This document shows positions 1 through 7,001 of a DNA stretch of 7,054 nucleotides, one piece after another; within the stretch, counting starts at the first letter, position 1; every line of letters begins with the position of its first letter. The position numbers and the translations under genes were made by a program. Under the pieces are notes generated by a model. That model was not told the DNA's origin and did not search any database. It saw only the letters and a list, made by a program, of their open reading frames with translations. The stretch is from an uncultured bacterium (lineage in GTDB: Bacteria > Cyanobacteriota > Vampirovibrionia > Gastranaerophilales > Gastranaerophilaceae), in the NCBI GenBank assembly GCA_900553845.1, contig USEW01000098.1, forward strand, positions 1 through 7,054, in the 5' to 3' direction.

Positions 1-1865
1 TGAAAAAAACTTATACTGAACCAAAATTGGAAATAAAAAATGCGCTTCTTATTATTGCCCGTTCAGATGAAAATGATAATTTACGAAAAACATCGCCTTT
101 AACAGATGAAAATTTGCTAAAAACTGTAAAATTTATCAAAAATAGAATGTTCCAAGATACATCAATTGATTTAACCGATGTTGTAAAGACCATAATAAGA
201 GAACAAAATATACATTCACTTAAAAAACAAGTTTTGCTACATTCTATATGTTCTAAAGCATGTATTGAGGCTGCTGAAAGTATAGTTAATAAAGAAGACA
301 AAATATTGCTCCTTAGAAATGCATATAGTGCAAATTGTAGTATTGGTGAGATTATAGCATCTGATACAAAAAATGAGTATTATACACAAGAAAGAATGAT
401 AAATAATTATATATTTCTTTTAAAAATATCACAACAGCTTGTTGAAAATAATTATAGTTCTTTTTTAGAAAAAAGTGAAAGATTAGCTGAATTTTGCGAT
501 AAAGCTTTATCTTATACAGTTCATCCTGATGAAAAATATGAAGTACTATTACAAAAAGTTTATTTTTTGAAAGCGGCAAAAAAGTATGATAAGGCAATAG
601 AAACTTTAATCGCTACTAAAACTAGCTTTCCTGAAAAAATACAGGAATTAGATAGTAAAATAAAAGCAATTGAATCTTTAAATCTTAAACCTGTCAGAGA
701 AGAGATTGACAAGAACAATAGCGTCTATTATATTGATGATGTTGAGAAAGCAATAGTGGAACATTTTAAAGAAATGGAAAAACAGACTCCAAATTCATCC
801 TTGTACGATGAAAGTCCTTTAAGCGGTGTTGCTGATGTTTCAAATAATACGTACGAAACTTTCAATGAACCATCTTTACCCCAATCTAAAAAAGATATTC
901 AACCAATTTTTGATGGAAATATTCGGGATACAATAACTCTTAAAGTTGCAAAAAGAGCTTTATTTGAAAAAGATTTAACAATAAATATTCCAAACACAAA
1001 TAAAGCTAAAACTTTATACACACAAACCCAATATATACTTCCTAATATTTTAAAGTTCAAACCACTTGGAATACGAAGTTTAAGTAAAGCTATAGCTTGT
1101 AATCAAATAATCCCGGATTCTCTTATATGTTTAAATAAAAGTAAAGAAAAACCGTTATATGCAATGGAATTAACAGATAACGTTGTCAAAAACTTTGTAA
1201 AACCTGATAGTTCAAAAGCTGGTTTCTCAGTCGTGAAAGTTCTTGGGCAAAAAAGAATGATATATACAACAGAAAAAGATATATGTGGTAAAATGCGACA
1301 TTTTATTGTTCTTGATAGAGATATTTCAAAACAGTATGCGCATAATAATATAACAGATAAAATTATTCAAAATTCACAAACTATAATAGAGCCAATGCAA
1401 CATTTTGAATCAGAAAAGTATTTTGTTACCGATAGTGAAACAGTTAAAAGTAATTTATTCCTAACCCGATCAATATTTAATGGTAGTATACTTGGTGATG
1501 ATGTTAAGAATGCGCTTGATGTATTAAATCTGCCTGTAGATCAGCTTTATGAAATCGATATAGCTGGCAATTTATACTATAAAGATGAAAACAATAATAA
1601 AGTTCATACAGGAATAAGTCTATCGAAATATCCGCAATTGGTAACATTGTCATTAATTAACTATAATTGTAATGAAGGAGGAGATGATTCTGGTAAAAAT
1701 ACACTTAAAAAAATCATTAACGAGGTAAACAACAATGATACAAGTGAGGATAGAGCAAGATTTTTCTTTGAAAATGGAAACTGTTATTTTACAACAAATA
1801 AAAGTGAGCTTTCAAGAGACAGACAGTTCACGATTAAAGATATGAAAGCATTGTATAATAAATAA
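1..1865 (+). CDS. Hypothetical protein, TPR-like N-terminal half (5' edge clipped)
   Basis: I do not recognise this protein. The frame is open to the left edge, and the window begins with TG followed by AAA AAA ACT TAT, so the likely start is an ATG whose A lies one base outside, giving 621 residues beginning MKKTYTEPK. The first start inside the window is a TTG at base 27, which has no ribosome site and is less likely. Residues about 60-235 look wholly helical, and residues 177-212 fit a tetratricopeptide repeat (A193, Y196, A199, A205 and P211 at TPR spacing), suggesting a protein-binding solenoid. Residues 235-310 are polar and probably a disordered linker. Residues 310-621 look mixed alpha/beta and match no family I know. 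There is no signal peptide or membrane segment, so it is probably cytoplasmic. Codon use resembles the neighbours. It ends in TAA 75 bases before ndk. The reading frame is certain; the function is unknown. Confidence 0.85.
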   Translation, partial: KKTYTEPKLEIKNALLIIARSDENDNLRKTSPLTDENLLKTVKFIKNRMFQDTSIDLTDVVKTIIREQNIHSLKKQVLLHSICSKACIEAAESIVNKEDKILLLRNAYSANCSIGEIIASDTKNEYYTQERMINNYIFLLKISQQLVENNYSSFLEKSERLAEFCDKALSYTVHPDEKYEVLLQKVYFLKAAKKYDKAIETLIATKTSFPEKIQELDSKIKAIESLNLKPVREEIDKNNSVYYIDDVEKAIVEHFKEMEKQTPNSSLYDESPLSGVADVSNNTYETFNEPSLPQSKKDIQPIFDGNIRDTITLKVAKRALFEKDLTINIPNTNKAKTLYTQTQYILPNILKFKPLGIRSLSKAIACNQIIPDSLICLNKSKEKPLYAMELTDNVVKNFVKPDSSKAGFSVVKVLGQKRMIYTTEKDICGKMRHFIVLDRDISKQYAHNNITDKIIQNSQTIIEPMQHFESEKYFVTDSETVKSNLFLTRSIFNGSILGDDVKNALDVLNLPVDQLYEIDIAGNLYYKDENNNKVHTGISLSKYPQLVTLSLINYNCNEGGDDSGKNTLKKIINEVNNNDTSEDRARFFFENGNCYFTTNKSELSRDRQFTIKDMKALYNK

Positions 1866-1870
1866 TTATA

Positions 1871-1899
1871 TTGCCCAAAATACAAAAATATGGTTTAAT
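1871..1899 (+). promoter_or_regulatory. Probable sigma70-type promoter for ndk-tgt
   Basis: A -35-like TTGCCC (1871-1876; 4 of 6 matches to TTGACA) lies 17 bases before a -10-like TTTAAT (1894-1899; 5 of 6 to TATAAT). TGG at 1891-1893 directly precedes it and forms an extended -10. Transcription would start near 1906 and leave a leader of about 35 bases before ndk. In DNA this AT-rich, -10 matches arise often by chance; the correct spacing and the extended element raise the likelihood. Confidence 0.5.
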
Positions 1900-1910
1900 A
1901 TAAGATATTA
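1896..1910. promoter_or_regulatory. Inverted repeat overlapping the ndk -10 (possible operator)
   Basis: TAATAT, spacer AAG, ATATTA is a perfect 6-3-6 inverted repeat. It covers the end of the proposed -10 and the predicted transcription start of ndk, which is where a repressor would act. It is made only of A and T in its arms, so chance is a serious alternative, and no regulator is identifiable in the window. Confidence 0.22.
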
Positions 1911-1940
1911 GTTTCGTATTTTATTTAAAGAGTTTTAATT

Positions 1941-2399
1941 ATGATAGAGAGAACATTTGTTGCAATAAAACCTGATGGTGTAAAACGTGGGTTAATTGGT
2001 AAAATTATTGAAAGACTTGAAAATAAAGGTTACAAAATTATTGGCATGAAAATGCTTAAACCAAGTGTTGAACTTGCTCATAAGCATTATGCCGAGCATG
2101 TTGGCAAACCTTTCTTTCAAAGATTAATAAACTATTTGACCTCAGCACCTATAATAGCAATGGTCTTTGAAGGGGAAAATGCTATTTCAGGTATTCGTCA
2201 TATAATGGGTGCAACAAGACCTGATGAAGCTGAACCTGGAACTATACGTTGTGATTTTGCAATTCGTAAGGAAGCAAATGTTATCCATGGATCAGATTCG
2301 CCTGAAAGTGCAAAACGAGAGATTGAAATTTGGTTTAATGATGATGAATTATATGACTGGCAAAACATTATCGAAATTATGAAATGTGACAATGAGTAA
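1941..2399 (+). CDS. ndk: Nucleoside diphosphate kinase
   Basis: Ndk moves the gamma phosphate from ATP to other nucleoside diphosphates through a phosphohistidine intermediate, balancing cytoplasmic NTP and dNTP pools. The 152 residues form one full-length NDK domain; bacterial enzymes are usually about 140-150. The catalytic histidine is H116 in NVIHGSDS. The other active-site residues known from the Dictyostelium enzyme are all present at matching spacing: K10 (KPDG), Y50, F58, R86, T92, R103, N113, S118 and E127. The protein is therefore predicted to be active. The start is the ATG at 1941, with only a weak AAAGAG site (1927-1932) eight bases upstream. A promoter with an extended -10 precedes it, and its last codons overlap the start of tgt, so the two are probably cotranscribed. 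Confidence 0.98.
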   Translation: MIERTFVAIKPDGVKRGLIGKIIERLENKGYKIIGMKMLKPSVELAHKHYAEHVGKPFFQRLINYLTSAPIIAMVFEGENAISGIRHIMGATRPDEAEPGTIRCDFAIRKEANVIHGSDSPESAKREIEIWFNDDELYDWQNIIEIMKCDNE

Positions 2400-3522
2400 A
2401 AGTGATTATTATAAATTTGAAGTTATAAAAGAATGTAAGAAGACAAAAGCTAAAGCTTGTGTTTTTAAAACTCCTCATGGAGAAATAAAAACACCTGTTT
2501 TTATGCCTGTTGGCACAAATAGTGTTGTTAAAACACTGACAAATGACCAGCTATACAATACAAATGCACAAATTATTTTATCAAATTCATATCACTTATT
2601 TTTGCGTCCCGGTCATAATATAATTAAACAATTTGGCGGGCTGCATAAATGGATGAATTGGAACAAACCAATATTGACAGATTCAGGTGGTTTTCAAGTA
2701 TTTAGCTTAGCAAAAACACGTCAAATTACAGAAGATGGTGTAAAATTTAAAGATCCCAAAAGTGGAACTACATATTTTATAAATCCTGAAGTATCAATGG
2801 AAATACAAATGGCACTTGCGCCTGATATTGCTATGGCATTTGATGAGTGTGCACCTTATCCTTGTTCATATGAAGAAGCTAAAAAATCTATGGATAGAAC
2901 GCATAGATGGCTTGAACGCTGCTTTGATGCCCATAAAAAAGATGACCAGGCTCTATTCCCGATAATTCAAGGTGCCTTTAATGATGAACTAAGAATTGAA
3001 AGCGCTAGTTATATAACAAGGAATTTTCCTGATGCAGTTGGTTATGCTATTGGCGGAGTGTCTGTTGGTGAGCCAACAGACATTAAAAATCACCTTGTTG
3101 AATTTACTGCACCTTTGCTACCAAATAATAAACCGCGTTATTTAATGGGAGTTGGAACTCCAATTGATTTACTTGAAGGTGTAAAATATGGTGTTGATAT
3201 GTTTGATTGTGTATTGCCAACACGAAATGCCCGCCATGGCTCATTTTTTACCTCATATGGACGTAAAATTATTAAAAATAAAGAATTTGAATATGATAAT
3301 TCTCCTCTTGATGAAAATTGTGATTGTTATGCTTGCCAAAACCATTCAAAAGCATATATTAGACACCTTTTCCGTATGAATGAATCAACAGCAGCAACTT
3401 TACTTTCAATTCATAACACACGCTTTTTAGTTAAATTTATGGAGGAGATGAGAGAATCTATATTGAATGACAATTTTGTGGAATTCTATAATACAAAAAA
3501 AGCTATGTTGGAACAATCATAA
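2392..3522 (+). CDS. tgt: Queuine/preQ1 tRNA-ribosyltransferase (tRNA-guanine transglycosylase)
   Basis: Tgt exchanges guanine 34 in the anticodon of tRNAs with GUN anticodons (Asp, Asn, His, Tyr) for preQ1, a step toward queuosine. From the ATG at 2392 the protein has 376 residues, a normal bacterial length. Catalytic D97 sits in TDSGGFQVFSL and nucleophile D272 in DMFDCVLPTR. The zinc site is C310, C312, C315 and H341 (CDCYAC and SIHN). Pocket residues D151, C153, Q193, G221, G222 and V225 match the bacterial preQ1-using type described for Zymomonas, whereas eukaryotic queuine enzymes carry Val and Gly at the equivalents of C153 and V225. The start lies inside ndk with an 8-base overlap and no evident ribosome site, suggesting translational coupling. 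A GTG at 2386 would add two residues. No preQ1 riboswitch and no queA or queuosine-synthesis gene is visible here. Confidence 0.98.
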   Translation: MSKSDYYKFEVIKECKKTKAKACVFKTPHGEIKTPVFMPVGTNSVVKTLTNDQLYNTNAQIILSNSYHLFLRPGHNIIKQFGGLHKWMNWNKPILTDSGGFQVFSLAKTRQITEDGVKFKDPKSGTTYFINPEVSMEIQMALAPDIAMAFDECAPYPCSYEEAKKSMDRTHRWLERCFDAHKKDDQALFPIIQGAFNDELRIESASYITRNFPDAVGYAIGGVSVGEPTDIKNHLVEFTAPLLPNNKPRYLMGVGTPIDLLEGVKYGVDMFDCVLPTRNARHGSFFTSYGRKIIKNKEFEYDNSPLDENCDCYACQNHSKAYIRHLFRMNESTAATLLSIHNTRFLVKFMEEMRESILNDNFVEFYNTKKAMLEQS

Positions 3523-3897
3523 CTAAACCTGAACATCTTTGCTTAAAAACAAAGCTTCTAAAGAACTATAAATTTGCATGCCTGCTGCGCCAAATTTAGT
3601 TAATTTGTTTATAATATATAAAATTGGTAATATTTTTTTATTTGTTGTACCTTTTATAGAGAATAAATCACCTGCTATAAGAAAACAGATCATTCTAATA
3701 AGAGCTAATGTAAGAGTTATTCCGAAATGACACTTTCCAGCATATGTTCTTCCGTCTAAGAATTGTCCTGCTCCTGGACAAATAGCTGATGCGAGAACTT
3801 TAGTTATTTTTTTATCAAAAAATGATGGTTTATTATCTTTTTTTTGTTTTTTATCAATAGCATTAACTGCTGCGACTGTTGATATTGTAGCTAACAT
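3523..3897 (-). CDS. Small membrane protein with TM2-like PGxGQ motif, unknown function
   Basis: This 124-residue protein has no assigned role. Residues 1-35 are polar and lysine-rich after a short hydrophobic start, which is not a convincing cleavable signal. Residues 37-54 read SAICPGAGQFLDGRTYAG, resembling the PGxGQxxxGr...G turn of TM2 and DUF5683-like small membrane proteins. A hydrophobic stretch at about 58-76 is likely a membrane helix, and 89-117 may form a second hydrophobic or amphipathic helix. It is probably an inner-membrane protein. The start is ATG at 3897; AAAGG at 3914-3910 is the nearest ribosome site, but the 12-base spacing is long. The best -10-like hexamer is TACAAT at 3936-3931, without a good -35. 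It lies downstream of the helicase gene on the same strand, and its TAG stop abuts the TAA of convergent tgt. The coding call is good; the family assignment is tentative. Confidence 0.78.
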   Translation of the reverse strand: MLATISTVAAVNAIDKKQKKDNKPSFFDKKITKVLASAICPGAGQFLDGRTYAGKCHFGITLTLALIRMICFLIAGDLFSIKGTTNKKILPILYIINKLTKFGAAGMQIYSSLEALFLSKDVQV

Positions 3898-3937
3898 ACT
3901 TTATACTTACCTTTATATTGACTTTTACTAATTGTAT

Positions 3938-3982
3938 AAAAAAAATACAGGTGAAAAAATTGCTCTTTTTTGTATGTTTTTT
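3938..3982 (-). terminator. Possible weak AT-only terminator after the SNF2 gene
   Basis: Read on the minus strand, ATACA (3975-3971) can pair with TGTAT (3949-3945), with an inner A-tract/T-tract pairing and a four-base bulge. A run of T residues follows (about 3944-3937). It lies just past the helicase stop codon and before the small membrane protein gene, the right place for an intrinsic terminator. The stem is almost free of G-C pairs, so it is weak or fortuitous. Confidence 0.25.
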
Positions 3983-4000
3983 AATATTCATTTACATAAC

Positions 4001-6967
4001 TTATGCACTTAAACTGAATATTTCCATAATTTCTTTATCTGATAATTCAGTTATCATTTTTTCACCTTCAAAGACTGCCATATCTGCAAGTTTTTGTTTT
4101 GATTTAATAATTTCATCAATTTTTTCTTCAAAAGTACCTAAAGTAATAAGTCTATGCACCATTACATTTTTATCCTGACCTATTCGATATGCTCTATCCG
4201 TTGCCTGGTCTTCAACAGCGGGATTCCACCATAAGTCATAGTGAATAACGTTTGTTGCAGCAGTAAGGTTTAATCCGGTTCCGCCTGCTTTTAAGGACAA
4301 TATCATTAATTTTTTGTTATAATCATTTTGATATGAATCAATCATTTTTTCTCGTTCAAGCCGGCTTAAAGACCCATGGAAAAATAAAGGTTCCATATTA
4401 AGCTCATTTAAAATCATATTAGATAAAATAGCACCCATTTCCTTATACTGAGTAAATATAACAGCTTTTTCATCATTTTCGGTTATTTTCGACAAAAGAT
4501 CCATCAATTTTTGGGATTTACCAGAATTTTCAAAGGACATACTTCCGGATTTTAGATAATGATAAGGATGATTGCATATTTGTTTTAGTGTTGTAATAAG
4601 CTTAAAAATCATTCCCCTACGGCTTATACCATTTAATTTTGAAATTTCTCCCATAATTTCTTCAAGAACCCTGTTATATAAAATTGTTTGAGCTTTAGTT
4701 AAATAACAGTAATCGTCGATAACAACTTTTTCAGGCAAATCATTAATTATAGATTTATCCGTTTTTAATCGTCTTAATACAAAAGGTGAAACACACAATT
4801 TTAATTTTTGAGCCCGTTTTGTTTCTCTAAATTTTTCAATAGGTATGGCATATGATCTTTGAAATTCTTTTAATGTACCTAAATAACCTTTATTTATAAA
4901 ATCAAAAATACTCCATAACTCAGTCAATCTATTTTCAACAGGAGTACCAGTCATTGCAACACGATAATCTGACTTTAATGATTTTAATGCAACAGCTTGC
5001 GATGTTTCGGGATTTTTAATATTTTGAGCTTCATCAACAATCAACATTCCCCATTTTTTCTTCTTAAATTCATCAAAATCAATACGTAAGATAGCGAATG
5101 TTGTTATAATAACATCAGCTTGTGTATCAAGTTTGCGCTCGGGGCCATGGTAAATTAACGTTTTTAATGATTTTCCAAACATATTAAGCTCTTTAACCCA
5201 ATTACCAACTAAAGTCGTCGGACAAACAATAAGAACCTGACCTTTAAGTTTTTTCATTTCTTTCATTTTTAAAATAAGGCTTATAACCTGAATAGTTTTA
5301 CCCAACCCCATATCATCAGCAATACAAGAACCAAAACCTTTTATTGAATTTGTATAAAGCCATTTAAATCCGTTTTCCTGATATTTTCTTAAAATTCCTT
5401 TTAAACAGCTGGGAACATCCACTTCTTCATGTCTATTTATATCATTAACTATTTTCATGAATGCTTCGTCGTAATCAAATTCAATATCTTGAATTTGACC
5501 GCTGTAAGCCAGGTTTATAAGTTCAAGGTTTGTAAATTCTTTTTCTTCAATATCAATATTGTTTATTTTGTTAATAATATCATTTCGATCTTTTTCATCA
5601 ATTAAAACATACATACCTTTATATTCAATTAAACCTGATTTATCCTGGGTTAAACTCTGAAATTCTTCAAGTGTCAACTTTTCATCACCTATATTTACAT
5701 AAGTTTGAAATTTTAAAATTTCACTTATATGTATAGTGCCGCCGTTTGGATTTGTCATAAATTCGTATAAATCTTTTTCGCGTTTTTCTTTAATCTGACT
5801 TGATATTGAGATACGTGGAATTATAATATTATCAAACTCATTTGGTAAAACAAGCTCGATATTAGCCTTTTGAAGATTATAATTATTATGTGTAATCAAT
5901 TTATAAACATCATTTAGAGTTAGATTATTGTTGTCATTTTCAATTATCTCGCATAATAGATCTGACTGTTTTTTTATATAATCCATCTGTTTTTCAATTA
6001 TGGAACGTACGTATAAAGCATCATTGTTAAAAATACTATCTTCTTTATCAATATCTTTTAAAAGCATTTTTTTGCCTGTTTTTTTATCAATTACATAAAT
6101 ATGAAAGACAAAATTATCTGTATCAATTTTTTTAACTTCAAATTTTGGAACAATATCATACTTGCCAATATAGATTTCATCAAGCCATCCATCTATAAGC
6201 TTGGCAAGATTATGTGATGATACCATTTTTTTGCGTTCAAGAGGCTTTATAAAATAAATAGCATTTTTATAACGAGTAAATTTTTGGGATTTTGAATTTA
6301 AAAATTTAAATATTTGTGCATTTACATAATTATTTAACAAACTAATTATTAGATTGTTATCTTTTAGGTAAGGCTTCCAATCAAGACTAATTACCTGATT
6401 TATAAGGTTTGAAACGTCTTTATTTTCTTTAAGTATCTGATATCTTATAGAAAAAAAATTGTTGTCTTCGTATACTTTGGGAATGAAATAGAGTTTTTCT
6501 ATAAGCTTGTTTCCCAATTGAGACAAAACATTCATTAATTTGAAGGATTGTGTTGTATAATCTAAATCTAGATATTCGTTAAACGAACAAAAATACTCCC
6601 AAATCATTTCAAGCGGAACTTTATAGCCTTCTTTTTGACCGAGACCTTCAATGTCTATAAACTCGCTTTTTAAACGATACATTGAACCTTTATTTTTTAA
6701 ATAGAATTCAAAATTAGTCTTAGGTGTTACAAATAATTCGGTTTTTTTGTTGTTTTCATTTAAAAAATAAAAGTCTGTATTTCTAAAAGGAGTATTAATA
6801 TTATCAAAGGTCTGTGAATATTCTTCTTCAATAAGCTCATATATTGTTGATAATATAATACGGAAATTTTTATTCTCAAGACCGCTTGGATTTTCACTTA
6901 AGTTTAAAAATAAATCATCAAGATTATTTTTCTTTATATTTAGGATTAAATTTTCCACTATTCCCAC
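4001..6967 (-). CDS. SNF2-family DEAD/DEAH-box helicase with DUF3670-type N-terminal region
   Basis: This is an ATP-driven double-stranded DNA translocase of the SNF2 superfamily 2 group, resembling the bacterial HepA-like/SSO1653 subfamily; its target is unknown. It has 988 residues. Residues about 1-390 match nothing I recognise. Residues about 395-515, with LTLEEFQSL and YKGMYVLID, resemble the SNF2-associated DUF3670 region. The two-lobed motor follows: LRKYQ (526-530), Walker A DDMGLGKT (551-558, K557), VCPTTLVGNW (581-590), Walker B DEAQ (645-648), AMTGTP (671-676), VIFTQY (836-841), SLKAGGTGLNL (891-901) and QATDRAYRIGQ with the arginine fingers (921-931). All motifs are intact. DEAQ in place of DEAH is common in this subfamily. 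No SWIM zinc finger is fused. The GTG start at 6967 is chosen because AAGGAG lies nine bases upstream; a second GTG at 6958 would remove three residues. A strong promoter precedes it. Confidence 0.96.
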   Translation of the reverse strand: MGIVENLILNIKKNNLDDLFLNLSENPSGLENKNFRIILSTIYELIEEEYSQTFDNINTPFRNTDFYFLNENNKKTELFVTPKTNFEFYLKNKGSMYRLKSEFIDIEGLGQKEGYKVPLEMIWEYFCSFNEYLDLDYTTQSFKLMNVLSQLGNKLIEKLYFIPKVYEDNNFFSIRYQILKENKDVSNLINQVISLDWKPYLKDNNLIISLLNNYVNAQIFKFLNSKSQKFTRYKNAIYFIKPLERKKMVSSHNLAKLIDGWLDEIYIGKYDIVPKFEVKKIDTDNFVFHIYVIDKKTGKKMLLKDIDKEDSIFNNDALYVRSIIEKQMDYIKKQSDLLCEIIENDNNNLTLNDVYKLITHNNYNLQKANIELVLPNEFDNIIIPRISISSQIKEKREKDLYEFMTNPNGGTIHISEILKFQTYVNIGDEKLTLEEFQSLTQDKSGLIEYKGMYVLIDEKDRNDIINKINNIDIEEKEFTNLELINLAYSGQIQDIEFDYDEAFMKIVNDINRHEEVDVPSCLKGILRKYQENGFKWLYTNSIKGFGSCIADDMGLGKTIQVISLILKMKEMKKLKGQVLIVCPTTLVGNWVKELNMFGKSLKTLIYHGPERKLDTQADVIITTFAILRIDFDEFKKKKWGMLIVDEAQNIKNPETSQAVALKSLKSDYRVAMTGTPVENRLTELWSIFDFINKGYLGTLKEFQRSYAIPIEKFRETKRAQKLKLCVSPFVLRRLKTDKSIINDLPEKVVIDDYCYLTKAQTILYNRVLEEIMGEISKLNGISRRGMIFKLITTLKQICNHPYHYLKSGSMSFENSGKSQKLMDLLSKITENDEKAVIFTQYKEMGAILSNMILNELNMEPLFFHGSLSRLEREKMIDSYQNDYNKKLMILSLKAGGTGLNLTAATNVIHYDLWWNPAVEDQATDRAYRIGQDKNVMVHRLITLGTFEEKIDEIIKSKQKLADMAVFEGEKMITELSDKEIMEIFSLSA

Positions 6968-6976
6968 CTATTTATA

Positions 6977-6982
6977 CTCCTT
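6977..6982 (-). promoter_or_regulatory. Ribosome binding site deciding the SNF2 helicase GTG start
   Basis: On the minus strand AAGGAG lies nine bases before the GTG at 6967, which is good Shine-Dalgarno spacing. The alternative GTG at 6958 would be 18 bases away. This is the clearest ribosome site in the window and supports the first GTG as the start. Confidence 0.75.
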
Positions 6983-6992
6983 ATGAAGTAAT

Positions 6993-7001
6993 ATTATATC
7001 A
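6993..7001 (-). promoter_or_regulatory. Extended -10 promoter of the SNF2 helicase gene
   Basis: On the minus strand this site reads TGATATAAT, a perfect TATAAT preceded by the TGn extended -10. No good -35 sits 16-18 bases upstream, which is tolerated when an extended -10 is present. Transcription would begin near 6986 and give a leader of about 19 bases containing AAGGAG. A second TATAAT at 7030-7025, with a TTTAAA 17 bases upstream, may be an alternative promoter. A short inverted repeat, ATAAA-CTC-TTTAT (7014-7026), lies between the two, and its meaning is unclear. Confidence 0.6.

Noticed and set aside
352..597. Minus-strand 81-codon frame opposite the first gene
   Set aside because: It is a shadow of the continuous plus-strand gene. 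Its Phe/Tyr/Leu-rich composition is what antisense AT-rich coding DNA produces.
1675..1728. Strong Shine-Dalgarno-like AAGGAGG before an ATG at 1684 inside the first gene
   Set aside because: The ATG is out of frame with the gene and reaches a stop after 14 codons. The purine run encodes Glu-Gly-Gly in the real frame.
2300..2400. preQ1 riboswitch controlling tgt
   Set aside because: The bases before tgt are conserved ndk coding sequence. There is no room for an aptamer and no matching hairpin pseudoknot was seen.
3537..3554. CTTTG/CAAAG hairpin near the tgt-membrane protein junction as a bidirectional terminator
   Set aside because: The stem is only five pairs with an eight-base loop and no following T-tract, and it lies within the coding end of the minus-strand gene.
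3918..4178. Plus-strand frame of 86 codons with a signal-peptide-like hydrophobic run after a GTG at 3951
   Set aside because: Most of it lies antisense to the conserved C-terminal end of the SNF2 helicase, and the hydrophobic run comes from T-rich DNA. There is no ribosome site at the TTG start.
4001..6967. SNF2 helicase as part of a DISARM- or other anti-phage island
   Set aside because: No methyltransferase, DUF1998 protein, phospholipase D-like protein or nuclease is next to it in the window. The neighbours are a small membrane protein and the housekeeping genes tgt and ndk.
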